A DNA stretch of 64,000 nt from Olsenella intestinalis (GTDB lineage: Bacteria; Actinomycetota; Coriobacteriia; Coriobacteriales; Atopobiaceae). The DNA lies in contig NZ_JALGRK010000002.1 of the NCBI RefSeq assembly GCF_023276655.1, positions 890,433-954,432 on the forward strand, given 5' to 3'. The position numbers were made by a program, and so were the translations under genes. Positions 1-6,909 of this stretch are shown piece by piece (the stretch's first letter is position 1; every line of letters begins with the position of its first letter). Below the pieces are notes generated by a model. It was not told the DNA's origin, made no database searches, and worked only from the letters and a program-made list of their open reading frames with translations.

Positions 1-110
1 AGGCCGAAGCACGTCAGGCGAGCGACGTCCTCGCCTGGCGCGTACACGCCGAAAACCGCGCAGGCTTCCTCGAGCCTGTCCGGCCTTTCGTCATGACAGT
101 TTGGCTGCAT
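1..110 (-). CDS. purF: amidophosphoribosyltransferase, N-terminal fragment (cut by window edge)
   Basis: This enzyme makes phosphoribosylamine from PRPP and glutamine, the first committed step of purine synthesis. Only about 36 N-terminal codons are inside the window. They read into the motif EEACAVFGVYAPGEDVARL, typical of PurF; the Cys in EEACAVFG would be the N-terminal nucleophile of the glutaminase domain after propeptide removal. I chose the ATG at 110 because AGGAGG lies 11 bases upstream of it. An earlier in-frame ATG at 131 contains that same AGGAGG within its own codons and has no ribosome-binding site. The rest of the gene lies left of the window. The family call is fairly secure despite the short length because the motif around the nucleophile is distinctive. 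Confidence 0.75.
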   Translation of the reverse strand, partial: MQPNCHDERPDRLEEACAVFGVYAPGEDVARLTCFG

Positions 111-381
111 TCTGTTTTCGAGCCTCCTCATGTTCTTGGTCAATCGCTCGTCGAAACCTATTAGAAGATAGCGGGGCTGCGTTTCAAACGCTTTTCGCCA
201 ATGCGCTGAAACCTTAGGTTAACGACTAGGAAACCAACTCGAAACCATATCCAGGTTCAGCCGCAACCAGGCAATGTCGACCAGTCTGTCGAATCGAGCA
301 CAGCGACGCACCTCAGAAGGAAAGCGCCGATTCGAATTCAGCTCGGCAAGTTAAAGGCTTCTCCTAGAAGACACTCGATTG

Positions 382-426
382 TGGTAGGCGTTACAGGATT
401 TGAACTTGTGACCTCTTCCGTGTCAG
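382..426. repeat. left copy of 45-bp direct repeat (putative att site of tRNA-Val island)
   Basis: Positions 382-426 match 5323-5367, the 3' end of the intact tRNA-Val gene including the encoded CCA, in 43 of 45 bases. The last 30 bases (397-426) are identical to 5338-5367. The right copy covers the tRNA acceptor, T arm, variable region and anticodon arm, whereas sequence beyond 426 no longer resembles a tRNA. Such a duplicated tRNA 3' end is the usual scar of site-specific integration by a tyrosine recombinase. Confidence 0.85.
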
Positions 427-467
427 AAACGGAAATGTATACGAGCTATTGCACTCAGGTTGAGCTT

Positions 468-486
468 ATGCAGGTAAATGCAGGTA
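468..486. repeat. tandem 9-bp repeat ATGCAGGTA next to the left att repeat
   Basis: ATGCAGGTA occurs twice, separated by one A, 42 bases inside the left end of the island. Short tandem repeats in this place are often integrase arm sites, excisionase sites or iterons. Nothing in the sequence decides between these or excludes chance. Confidence 0.4.
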
Positions 487-842
487 TGGCAAAACACCCA
501 GCGTTATGCTCTGTAGACTTGTTTCACTCTCGGACACACAAAAATACTCTCCATGCCGACAGTTTCCTACAGAGCTTTTTTCATAGGATTGTGTTTGTGC
601 CGCAGGGGGGCACTTCCGTAACGAGATAAGGGCGCGATACGCAATGTGCGACAGGTGCCGTAAGAGACTTGTTGACGTCTTAGTCTGAGACGAATGCCGC
701 ATCGTCAGCGAGAAACGTGACCTTTCGATTGTTGACGGGCGTGGTTCCAAAGAAGGCAAAACGTTCAAATGACCAGTTTCGACATACTACTGGCCCCTTC
801 GCCATCATCGGAGTGGCCAGCTAAGCAGAAAGCGAGGATGGT

Positions 843-1940
843 ATGGACAGCAGGCAGACCGTTATAGAGACCGATGAGACCCTCGGGGAGAACCTGACCG
901 AGGAAGATGAGAACGAACGCGTTGAAACCGCCATGAAAACGGCCGCACGCAGACGGGGTGCTGCGAAGCCGGCGGGCGCATTTGCGCGTAGCGATTGGTT
1001 CTGGACTTGGAGCAAGGGCGTGGATCTACTCGATGCCGTTTACACCGAGTCCCATGAAGATCCCGAGGGGGATGATACCGAGGCCAAGCCTTATGACGCC
1101 CTCGGCATCGCGAGAGCAAGGCTCGACAGCGAGGTGAACGAAATCTGCGATGCAGCGGCTTGGAACATAAATGAGTACCGCAAGATCTTCCACGTAACAC
1201 TTGCAGAGCTAGCCTTGGCCATAGACGTAAGCGAATCGACACTGAGAAAGAAGATGAAGGACGGCACCCTTACGCTCAAGGAGTTTCTGACTCTCTGCGC
1301 TGTATGCCTTACTGACCCTTGCGTCATCCTCGGCTACGTCGACAGCGAGGACATCAAATTCGTTCAAGCCCTTCACTACCTGGACAAGGCAAGCGACCAT
1401 CGCGCAGTTGGCGAACTGGTTGAGGTCCTTGCCAACAAGCAAAACGGTCGAACCATGATACGCCGGTCGGTGTCGCCCATTGTCGAGCAGGACCTTGGCT
1501 GGGATAACGATGAGACGATTGAGGACGGGGACGTCATATCGGACAACGCCTCCGATCTCAACTGGAACAGGGTGCTTCGGGAGATGCTTCCCTCCTGGCC
1601 ACTTTGGTGGAAGACCGAATTCGACTATACCGAGTTCAACTTGCTCGTTGACGCATATCTGCAGATCGCAAATCACGGTCAGCCTTGGGCGGCGGGATAC
1701 GAGGCCAAAGCCGAAGCGGCCACAAAGGTCGTCAGGGCGCTCAAGGCTCGGCCCGAAATCAGGAGCAAATTCGACCAGTGCAGGCGTATCAAAGAAACGA
1801 TCCGGGACCTCGAGATCGAAGGCAACGAGCGGCAGGCGGATGGCCTCAAAGAGCTGGCGCACGAGCATAGCGTAGAGTTTGCCCGGATGCTTTACAACGC
1901 GGCGAATGGCATCGACGAAGCCGAGGAGGATGAGGACTGA
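843..1940 (+). CDS. island HTH protein A (paralogue of the next gene)
   Basis: A 365-residue acidic protein of unknown function. Residues about 40-60 carry the motif PAGAFARSDWFWTWSKG. Residues about 112-165 look like a helix-turn-helix of the Cro/XRE type (YRKIFHVTLAELALAID, then VSESTLRKKMKDGTL), followed by LCAVCLTDPCVILGYVD. The same two blocks recur in the downstream gene, so the pair arose by duplication. The C-terminal 160 residues differ and end in an acidic tail. GCGAGGATGGT precedes the ATG. The stop overlaps the next start (ATGA), so the two are co-translated. The protein is probably a DNA-binding regulator of the island; I do not recognise a named family. Confidence 0.7.
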   Translation: MDSRQTVIETDETLGENLTEEDENERVETAMKTAARRRGAAKPAGAFARSDWFWTWSKGVDLLDAVYTESHEDPEGDDTEAKPYDALGIARARLDSEVNEICDAAAWNINEYRKIFHVTLAELALAIDVSESTLRKKMKDGTLTLKEFLTLCAVCLTDPCVILGYVDSEDIKFVQALHYLDKASDHRAVGELVEVLANKQNGRTMIRRSVSPIVEQDLGWDNDETIEDGDVISDNASDLNWNRVLREMLPSWPLWWKTEFDYTEFNLLVDAYLQIANHGQPWAAGYEAKAEAATKVVRALKARPEIRSKFDQCRRIKETIRDLEIEGNERQADGLKELAHEHSVEFARMLYNAANGIDEAEEDED

Positions 1941-2950
1941 TGGCAAAAGGTCGCACTCGCGGGCCGAACCGTCCAACCGGACAGTTCGTTAGGCACGACT
2001 GGATATGGCTTTGGATGGCGGGCTCCAAGCTGAAGCACGAGATTCTTTTCAAGCGCACCCACGGAGGACCCGGCGCTACGCCAAACGCGAAAGTGCAGTT
2101 CTTCAGCCACGATAACGCCATCAAGACGACGGTCAAAAACGTGGAGCGCGCCGCCGCGACAATCGACGATCCATCATACGACGAACCGTACGACTTCGAT
2201 GCCGAGGTAGACGCCGCCCGCAACTCCCTCAACGATGAAGTTAAGGACGCTTGCTCGGTTGCCTCCGAGAACCTTGAAGAGTACAGGCGGTTGCGCCAGA
2301 TAACGGCAGCGCAGGCCGGAGAGGCCATCGGCGTGAACGAGTCGACATTTCGCTCCAAGATGCGTGCGGTCGAGAACATGAAGCTGGGAGAATTCCTTGC
2401 TCTGTGCGCGACCTTGGAGGTCGATCCCAGCGTGGCCCTCGGCTTCATCGATGGTGAGGATGCCTCAGCCGTAAGAAATATGCACCGTTTGGGAGCCGTC
2501 GAGGACCATAGGTATATTGGAGAGATGGCCGAGTTCCTCAGCGGGAAGTCTGGCACATACATACCAAGGCATGCCGCCATTCCCCATGCGCTCGCAGACG
2601 CAGAGCGTACTATCAGCGGCGACAAGATGAATGGGGACGATCAGTGGCCGCGATGGTACGAGACCGACGAATCCTATAGCGATTATGGCCCTTACTTCCA
2701 TGCTGAATGGCGCGATGACGAGGATGGGCATGGTCCTGAGATCTCAGACATCACCGGTTACTTCATGGAAGCCGATGGGAGTATCTACGATCCCGAGCAG
2801 GAAGAGGCAGACAGGCTCTTTGCTGAGGAGGTTGCTGATTACTTCAGGAGCAGCGGGTTAGAGGTCCAGAGACTTGATACTGGTCGGCATGCGTTGGGTC
2901 TTGAACAGCTAGATAATGGAGAAAATGTAGAGACCGAATCTGAGGAATGA
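1940..2950 (+). CDS. island HTH protein B (paralogue of the previous gene)
   Basis: A 336-residue protein sharing its architecture with the gene upstream. Near the N-terminus it has PTGQFVRHDWIWLWMAG, and around residues 115-170 a helix-turn-helix block (YRRLRQITAAQAGEAIG, NESTFRSKM) followed by LCATLEVDPSVALGFID and a conserved stretch to about residue 215 (DHRYIGEMAEFLSGKS). The remaining C-terminus is very acidic (many D, E and Y) and unrelated to that of its neighbour. It starts in a 4-base overlap with the upstream stop. Two linked paralogous DNA-binding proteins suggest a heteromeric or antagonistic regulator pair; that is inference only. Confidence 0.7.
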   Translation: MAKGRTRGPNRPTGQFVRHDWIWLWMAGSKLKHEILFKRTHGGPGATPNAKVQFFSHDNAIKTTVKNVERAAATIDDPSYDEPYDFDAEVDAARNSLNDEVKDACSVASENLEEYRRLRQITAAQAGEAIGVNESTFRSKMRAVENMKLGEFLALCATLEVDPSVALGFIDGEDASAVRNMHRLGAVEDHRYIGEMAEFLSGKSGTYIPRHAAIPHALADAERTISGDKMNGDDQWPRWYETDESYSDYGPYFHAEWRDDEDGHGPEISDITGYFMEADGSIYDPEQEEADRLFAEEVADYFRSSGLEVQRLDTGRHALGLEQLDNGENVETESEE

Positions 2951-2951
2951 C

Positions 2952-2984
2952 AGACCAAACCGTCAGCCAGCGAACGGTTTGTCT
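2952..2984 (+). terminator. imperfect hairpin after the HTH pair
   Basis: AGACCAAACCGT pairs with ACGGTTTGTCT (one bulge) directly behind the stop of HTH protein B. No T-run follows, so it may be an RNA stabiliser or an operator rather than a terminator. Confidence 0.35.
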
Positions 2985-3052
2985 ATAGGCTGACCGACGA
3001 CTCTTCTGAAAGCAAACCGCTCGCCAGATAACGCTTTGCCCACCAATACAAA

Positions 3053-3095
3053 CGCCGCCCCAAAGCATTCCGCCGATGGGGCGGCGCTTTGCTAT
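3053..3095 (+). terminator. GC-rich hairpin, probable terminator of the HTH operon
   Basis: CGCCGCCCCA (3053-3062) pairs with TGGGGCGGCG (3077-3086), followed by CTTTGCTATT. It separates the HTH pair from the next gene cluster. The rest of the 2951-3289 gap shows no other feature. Confidence 0.55.
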
Positions 3096-3289
3096 TCGGG
3101 CCATCCAAGAACAAAGCGATTTGATGCAGGACAAACCGTATCCATACGTGCGATTTGCTAGTTATATATGCCTGTTTAACTGCGGTTTCTTCAATTGCGT
3201 CATCTGTGACAGCGCCGTATATTCGAGTTGCTAGCAGACAAGAAGGACGTGCACGATCCGGCCATTGCATCACGAGAACGGAGTTAACC

Positions 3290-3451
3290 ATGACCGCGAT
3301 CAAACAGAAGAACGATCATGCGCAGACTATTGTCGTGGGTTACACCCAGAGCGAGATTGACGCCCTCCACGCCATCGGCAAGAACAGGGTCACCTGCGTC
3401 ACGCGCGTCTCCGAACGCATTGTTGCGCACGGGACAATCGAACACCGCTAG
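3290..3451 (+). CDS. small island protein, 53 residues
   Basis: A short reading frame with a good ribosome-binding site (ACGGAG, 7 bases before the ATG at 3290). It ends 6 bases before the DUF4417 gene and is probably co-transcribed with it. The product (MTAIKQKNDHAQTIVVGYTQ at its start) is polar, with no signal or membrane segment, and I cannot assign a family. The longer open frame from 3155 has no supporting start signal. Confidence 0.45.
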   Translation: MTAIKQKNDHAQTIVVGYTQSEIDALHAIGKNRVTCVTRVSERIVAHGTIEHR

Positions 3452-3457
3452 AAAGGA

Positions 3458-4093
3458 ATGAGTTTGACAAAGCAAACAGGTGACGAATTCAGAGCTGAGT
3501 TGGCATGGCGCTCCTCCTTCGAAACGGAAGGCCGCTGGGGCATCCCACTTGTGAGGCGACAGCAACTTGTAGACGGCAAGATCGACTTGATAGCCTACGC
3601 GGACACAAAGCCGCACGATATCGAAGCAAACACACGACGAGGCGTCCACTTCTTCATCGACGATCCGCGATTCGAGGGAATCTACAAAAACCCAGACAAC
3701 ACGCTGGCAAAGGTCGCCCAGTACCGTTTCCTGCTGACGCCCGACCACTCGGTCTACGCCGACATGAAGCCGTGGATGCAGCTCCAGAGTGTGGCGAAGA
3801 GCCGATGGGTCGGGGCGTGTTGGCAAAGCCATGGGCTGACCGTGTACCCGACGATGAGCTGGGGTACGGCCCAGACCTTCGAGTTCTGCTTCAGGGGGTT
3901 CGAGCGCGGCGGCACGGTGGCAATCGCTACCTACGCCTGCAAGAGCGCCAAGTCGCTATACCTGCCCGGCTACTACGAGATGCTGCGGCAGTTGGAGCCA
4001 GAGCACATCATTTGCCTGGGAGAGCCGTTCCCAGAGATGAGCGAGGTGGACATCGTGGTTGACCATGTGAAGGCGCGAAAGGCGGTGAGGTGA
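3458..4093 (+). CDS. DUF4417 domain protein
   Basis: A 211-residue protein matching my recollection of DUF4417, a family of unknown function common in phages, plasmids and integrated elements. Family-like blocks include HFFIDDPRFEGIY near residue 65, FLLTPDHSVYADM near residue 90, RWVGACWQSHGLTVYPTMSW near residues 114-133, and a C-terminal LPGYYEMLRQLEPEHII. AAAGGA precedes the ATG at 3458 at very short distance; a TTG codon follows two codons later and could also start translation. The stop overlaps the start of the next gene. The role is unknown, and its presence supports a mobile origin for the region. Confidence 0.7.
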   Translation: MSLTKQTGDEFRAELAWRSSFETEGRWGIPLVRRQQLVDGKIDLIAYADTKPHDIEANTRRGVHFFIDDPRFEGIYKNPDNTLAKVAQYRFLLTPDHSVYADMKPWMQLQSVAKSRWVGACWQSHGLTVYPTMSWGTAQTFEFCFRGFERGGTVAIATYACKSAKSLYLPGYYEMLRQLEPEHIICLGEPFPEMSEVDIVVDHVKARKAVR

Positions 4094-4473
4094 TGGGCGG
4101 ACGAGGGACATACGCTTCCGGCAACAATGTGCCTTATACGTACCGAACGACCATGAAAATCGGCGGGATCAAGGTACTCGAGGGAATAGGGGGCACGCAC
4201 GGCCTGCCAGAAGAGGCGCACTCGAGCAATGCATACATCCAGCTGAACAAGGACGGCACCGTCCGCACTATGCGCTTCTACGACAGCCAACACAGGCTAC
4301 GCTACGAGATCGCCTACCACGGCGAGCGAAACCTGGACCCATCGGGAAGGCCTGTTCTTCATTATCATGTGTACGGCATCACTGGGAAGGCCAATTGGCA
4401 CGGAGAAGCGCGCAAGGCAACCAGAGCCATGCGCAAACGCTACGGCAAGTACTTCGGAAGGAGCTGGACATGA
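4093..4473 (+). CDS. island protein starting MGGRGTYASG, linked to DUF4417
   Basis: A protein of about 126 residues whose N-terminus MGGRGTYASGNNVPYTY and C-terminal basic region resemble small proteins that I recall lying beside DUF4417 genes in Firmicutes mobile elements. The middle contains YIQLNKDGTVRTMRFYDSQH and a His-containing segment (LHYHVYGITGKANWHGE). Translation can begin at GTG 4090 or ATG 4093; I chose the ATG because it overlaps the upstream stop as TGATG. The stop overlaps the next ATG. No biochemical role is known to me. Confidence 0.55.
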   Translation: MGGRGTYASGNNVPYTYRTTMKIGGIKVLEGIGGTHGLPEEAHSSNAYIQLNKDGTVRTMRFYDSQHRLRYEIAYHGERNLDPSGRPVLHYHVYGITGKANWHGEARKATRAMRKRYGKYFGRSWT

Positions 4474-4763
4474 TCAACGGCAACCTGCAAGCGTTCCTAG
4501 ACAAGCTCGCGTTGGGCATGGAGCTTGAAGTATCCTTCCGCGGGAAGAAGTACCTGATTCAAGGGTGGGATTGGTCCGAAGCCGACGCCAGCGCCGGACC
4601 GCACATCGAGATGTTCGAGCTCGGAGAGAACTTCGAACGCGACTACGAATTCCGTTACAACGGCACGAGTCGCGGGGAGTGCACGGAGGCTTTCCTCGCA
4701 GCGAAGATCTGGGACGGTATGACGTTCAACGAAGCCGAGCGCGAGATCGAGTGGATTTCGTAG
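4470..4763 (+). CDS. small acidic island protein
   Basis: A 97-residue protein (MINGNLQAFLDKLALGMELE at the start) with a clear ribosome-binding site AAGGAG 6 bases before the ATG at 4470, which overlaps the preceding stop. It is acidic, with several Trp/Phe and FEFRYN-like beta-rich text, and ends EREIEWIS. I cannot name the family. A short segment open in the same frame continues beyond its TAG stop (see the next entry), so the gene may once have been longer. Confidence 0.6.
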   Translation: MINGNLQAFLDKLALGMELEVSFRGKKYLIQGWDWSEADASAGPHIEMFELGENFERDYEFRYNGTSRGECTEAFLAAKIWDGMTFNEAEREIEWIS

Positions 4764-5057
4764 CCTCTAAGAGATTCCCGCAAAGATGACAGAGCCTCCT
4801 CGAACGAGCTTTTTACCGCTTGGTCGTCTTCGTCATACCAATTCGATCATCATGCGACAGAACGGGGTAGGGACAGCGTCATCGCCGACTACCATGGCCA
4901 TGTGGATCCCAGCAGTGTTGACCAGCAGCACTACCTGATACCGACCAACAAGGTCCTTAACGACGCGGCCGACGTGTTTGGCGAAGCAATCCAGCGCGCG
5001 CATGACGCGCTCCATAGCGATAGGGTTCATGGTAGCATGCGCCGTCGCTGCCGTTAG
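4764..5057 (+). pseudogene. open frame continuing in frame behind a TAG stop, possible remnant
   Basis: After the TAG at 4761-4763 the same reading frame stays open for 97 codons to TAG 5055-5057. The text looks protein-like in its second half (VIADYHGHVDPSSVDQQHYL, then NKVLNDAADVFGEAIQRAHD), but it has no ATG or GTG with a ribosome-binding site. It may be a gene remnant, a nonsense-split extension of the preceding gene, or chance. The opposite-strand frame 4833-5099 overlaps it and looks less protein-like. Confidence 0.25.
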
Positions 5058-5082
5058 AATCAACCGCATAGACGCAAGAACC

Positions 5083-5121
5083 TTAGCGGCCTCGTGCATT
5101 GAATGCGCGCGAGGCCGCTAA
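5083..5121. repeat. perfect 12-bp inverted repeat
   Basis: TTAGCGGCCTCG (5083-5094) pairs exactly with CGAGGCCGCTAA (5110-5121), and the loop contains GCATT-G-AATGC, which can extend the structure. It could be a bidirectional terminator between the island genes and the tRNA end, or a protein-binding site. No T-run follows. Between 5122 and 5280 I see nothing else. Confidence 0.5.
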
Positions 5122-5278
5122 CTATAAGAATAGAAGTTGCCATTCTATCCATGTATGTGCATGGTGTTTTTGGGTGCTCGAGGGTGCCTCAGGGAGCGAT
5201 TTGGTGGTTCTGGATATCAACAATGCAGCCATCAAAAACATCAATGTTACCGATTATTTCCAAAGGCCCAAATCGACA

Positions 5279-5314
5279 AATAAAAAACTGGTAGGAAACT
5301 ATACTTCCTACCAG
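5279..5314 (-). terminator. Rho-independent terminator of tRNA-Val
   Basis: On the minus strand CTGGTAGGAA, a 7-base loop and TTCCTACCAG are followed by TTTTTTATTT, starting 8 bases beyond the tRNA 3' end. The structure belongs to the island, so integration would have brought its own terminator for the host tRNA. Confidence 0.85.
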
Positions 5315-5322
5315 CGATTATT

Positions 5323-5397
5323 TGGTGGGCGTTACAAGATTTGAACTTGTGACCTCTTCCGTGTCAGGGAAGCGCTCTCCCCCTGAGCTAAACGCCC
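5323..5397 (-). tRNA. tRNA-Val (GAC)
   Basis: The minus strand folds as a standard cloverleaf beginning GGGCGTTTAGCTCAG and ending with encoded CCA. The anticodon loop is CTGACAC, giving anticodon GAC (valine GUC/GUU). The T arm has GTTCAAATC. Its 3' 45 bases form the right-hand att copy of the island. Confidence 0.95.
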
Positions 5398-5439
5398 GAA
5401 TCTGTGGTGCCGCGCGTGGGGTCGCGCAGCGCGGTAGCT

Positions 5440-5468
5440 ACTATAGAGGAACGAAGCGCTTCGCGCAA
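5440..5468 (-). promoter_or_regulatory. promoter of tRNA-Val
   Basis: On the minus strand TTGCGC (5468-5463) and TATAGT (5445-5440) are 17 bases apart, about 45 bases upstream of the tRNA. The spacer contains the perfect palindrome CGAAGCGCTTCG (5452-5463). Confidence 0.7.
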
Positions 5469-5571
5469 CAGAGAATTTGGCTCGCTTCACAATTCGTCCT
5501 ATATTCCGCATAGTCGCAGGTAACAGGACGTGTCGTATGTGCAGGCGTGACGGGAGCGCACCACGAGGCGA

Positions 5572-6909
5572 TCAGTCGGAAGAAGTCCACTCGCGATCTC
5601 GCCCCTTTGTCGAGGCGCGGGCGCCGCCCCTGGCCTTGAGCGACTTCGGGCTCACGGTCACGCCAGAGCCGTGCGAGGGGGCCGCGGGACGAGAGGAGCT
5701 GCGCACGGCAGGGCCCTCCCCCTCGCCCAGGAGGCGCGCGCGGAGCCGGGCGAGCGACGAGCGCAGGCGCTGGCTCTTCTCGTAGACGTTGTCGCGACCG
5801 TTGGAGCGAAGGCCGAGCAGGGGCACGGCGGCGAGCACGGGCAGGAAGTACTCGACCATGCGCCAGACCACGAAGCCCGCGGCGATCGCGTCGCCGAACA
5901 TGGGGCCGAAGAGGAACGCGAAGCCGCCCTCGGCGCCGCCCGTGCCGCCCGGCAGCGGGATCGCCGAGGTGAGGAGCTCGAGCATCGAGCCGCAGGCGAG
6001 GCAGGTCAGAAGGTCGGCCTCGATGTGGAAGGCGCGCAGCACGAACCAGGGCAGCGCGTAGAGGCATCCGAGCTGGACGAGGGTGAGGGCGAGCGTCGCG
6101 AGCATGCCGCGCACGTTGGCGGCGGCGGCGCGAAAGCCGCGCGAGAAGTCGAGCAGCTGGGTGTTGACGACCTCGCGCCAGTGCTCGGGGCGCTTGAGCC
6201 AGCGGCGGCGCTCGAGAAATCCGATGAGGGCGTTTCCGAGCGTCATCGTGGGGCGCGGGAAGAGGCATACGAGAAGCAGCCCCGCCACGCTCGCGATCTT
6301 GCAGCTGAAGAGGATCGCGCCGACCAGGAAGACGTCGCCGTAGGTCGAAGTGAAGTAGTCGAGGCGGAAAATCAGCATGATGGCGGCGAAGATGCCCTCG
6401 GCGGCCTCGTAGATGATGAAGCGCGTGTACTGCAGGGCGCCGGCCTGGCCCATCGAGAGGCCCGCGCGCGTGAGGCGGAAGATCTGCGCGGGCGCGCCGC
6501 CGGTGCCGTTGGGCGTGAGGTTGGAGAAGAAGATGCCGGCCGCCTCGACGCTCATGAGGTCGCGGATGCCGAGCGGGCTTGCGGGGTCGTTCGCGACGGC
6601 CATGGCGTAGGCGCCGACGCCGAGCAGGTAGTAGACGACGTAGGCGAGCATGGCGGCGATGACCCAGCCGACGGCGACGTTGTTGAGCGCCGAGAAGAAC
6701 GTGCCCACCTGCCCCGAGAGGACCAGGTACAGCACGTAGGCAACGGCAACGAAGCCGAGGAAGACGAGGCTCTTGCGGACCGTGCTGAGGTTCTTGCGCT
6801 CGGACTCGTCGGAGGCGTCGAAGGCGCCGGCGGGCTGCCCCACGCCGACCTTGACGCGGGGCGCCTTGGCCGCGGGCGTGGCCTTTGGCTTGTCGCTAGC
6901 GCGCGCCAT
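5572..6909 (-). CDS. flippase-like integral membrane protein (LPG synthase TM / UPF0104 family)
   Basis: A 445-residue protein with about eight hydrophobic segments, resembling the N-terminal membrane part of MprF and stand-alone YbhN/AglD-type proteins (lysylphosphatidylglycerol synthase TM family). Diagnostic text includes GIFFSNLTPNGTGGAPAQIF around residues 125-145 and SAIPLPGGTGGAEGGFAFLF around residue 315; paired PxGxGG motifs are typical of the family. Residues 1-45 are a basic/acidic cytosolic lead, and the C-terminal 90 residues are a charged, Arg/Ser-rich tail. There is no aminoacyl-transferase domain, so the substrate is unknown; lipid or lipid-linked sugar flipping is the family expectation. 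Its start lies 14 bases inside mnmA. Confidence 0.75.
   Translation of the reverse strand: MARASDKPKATPAAKAPRVKVGVGQPAGAFDASDESERKNLSTVRKSLVFLGFVAVAYVLYLVLSGQVGTFFSALNNVAVGWVIAAMLAYVVYYLLGVGAYAMAVANDPASPLGIRDLMSVEAAGIFFSNLTPNGTGGAPAQIFRLTRAGLSMGQAGALQYTRFIIYEAAEGIFAAIMLIFRLDYFTSTYGDVFLVGAILFSCKIASVAGLLLVCLFPRPTMTLGNALIGFLERRRWLKRPEHWREVVNTQLLDFSRGFRAAAANVRGMLATLALTLVQLGCLYALPWFVLRAFHIEADLLTCLACGSMLELLTSAIPLPGGTGGAEGGFAFLFGPMFGDAIAAGFVVWRMVEYFLPVLAAVPLLGLRSNGRDNVYEKSQRLRSSLARLRARLLGEGEGPAVRSSSRPAAPSHGSGVTVSPKSLKARGGARASTKGRDREWTSSD

Larger units (their letters stand above)
111..842. other. gene-poor stretch: purF leader, island left end and HTH-operon leader
   Basis: I see no convincing gene here. 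The left part is the upstream region of purF. From 382 the sequence is the outer repeat of the tRNA-Val island. The remainder is AT-richer than the chromosome to the right and holds a tandem 9-bp repeat (468-486) and a CCAGT/ACTGG inverted pair (772-776 and 789-793) just upstream of the first helix-turn-helix gene, where an operator could lie. The open frames at 381-629 (+) and 466-768 (-) have no protein-like character. Confidence 0.5.

Noticed and set aside
381-629. 82-codon frame starting in the left att repeat
   Set aside because: Its start is the duplicated tRNA sequence; the same false start occurs at 5322 over the real tRNA.
4833-5099. 88-codon minus-strand frame in the island
   Set aside because: No ribosome-binding site and hydrophobic-random text; the plus-strand frame over the same bases looks more protein-like.
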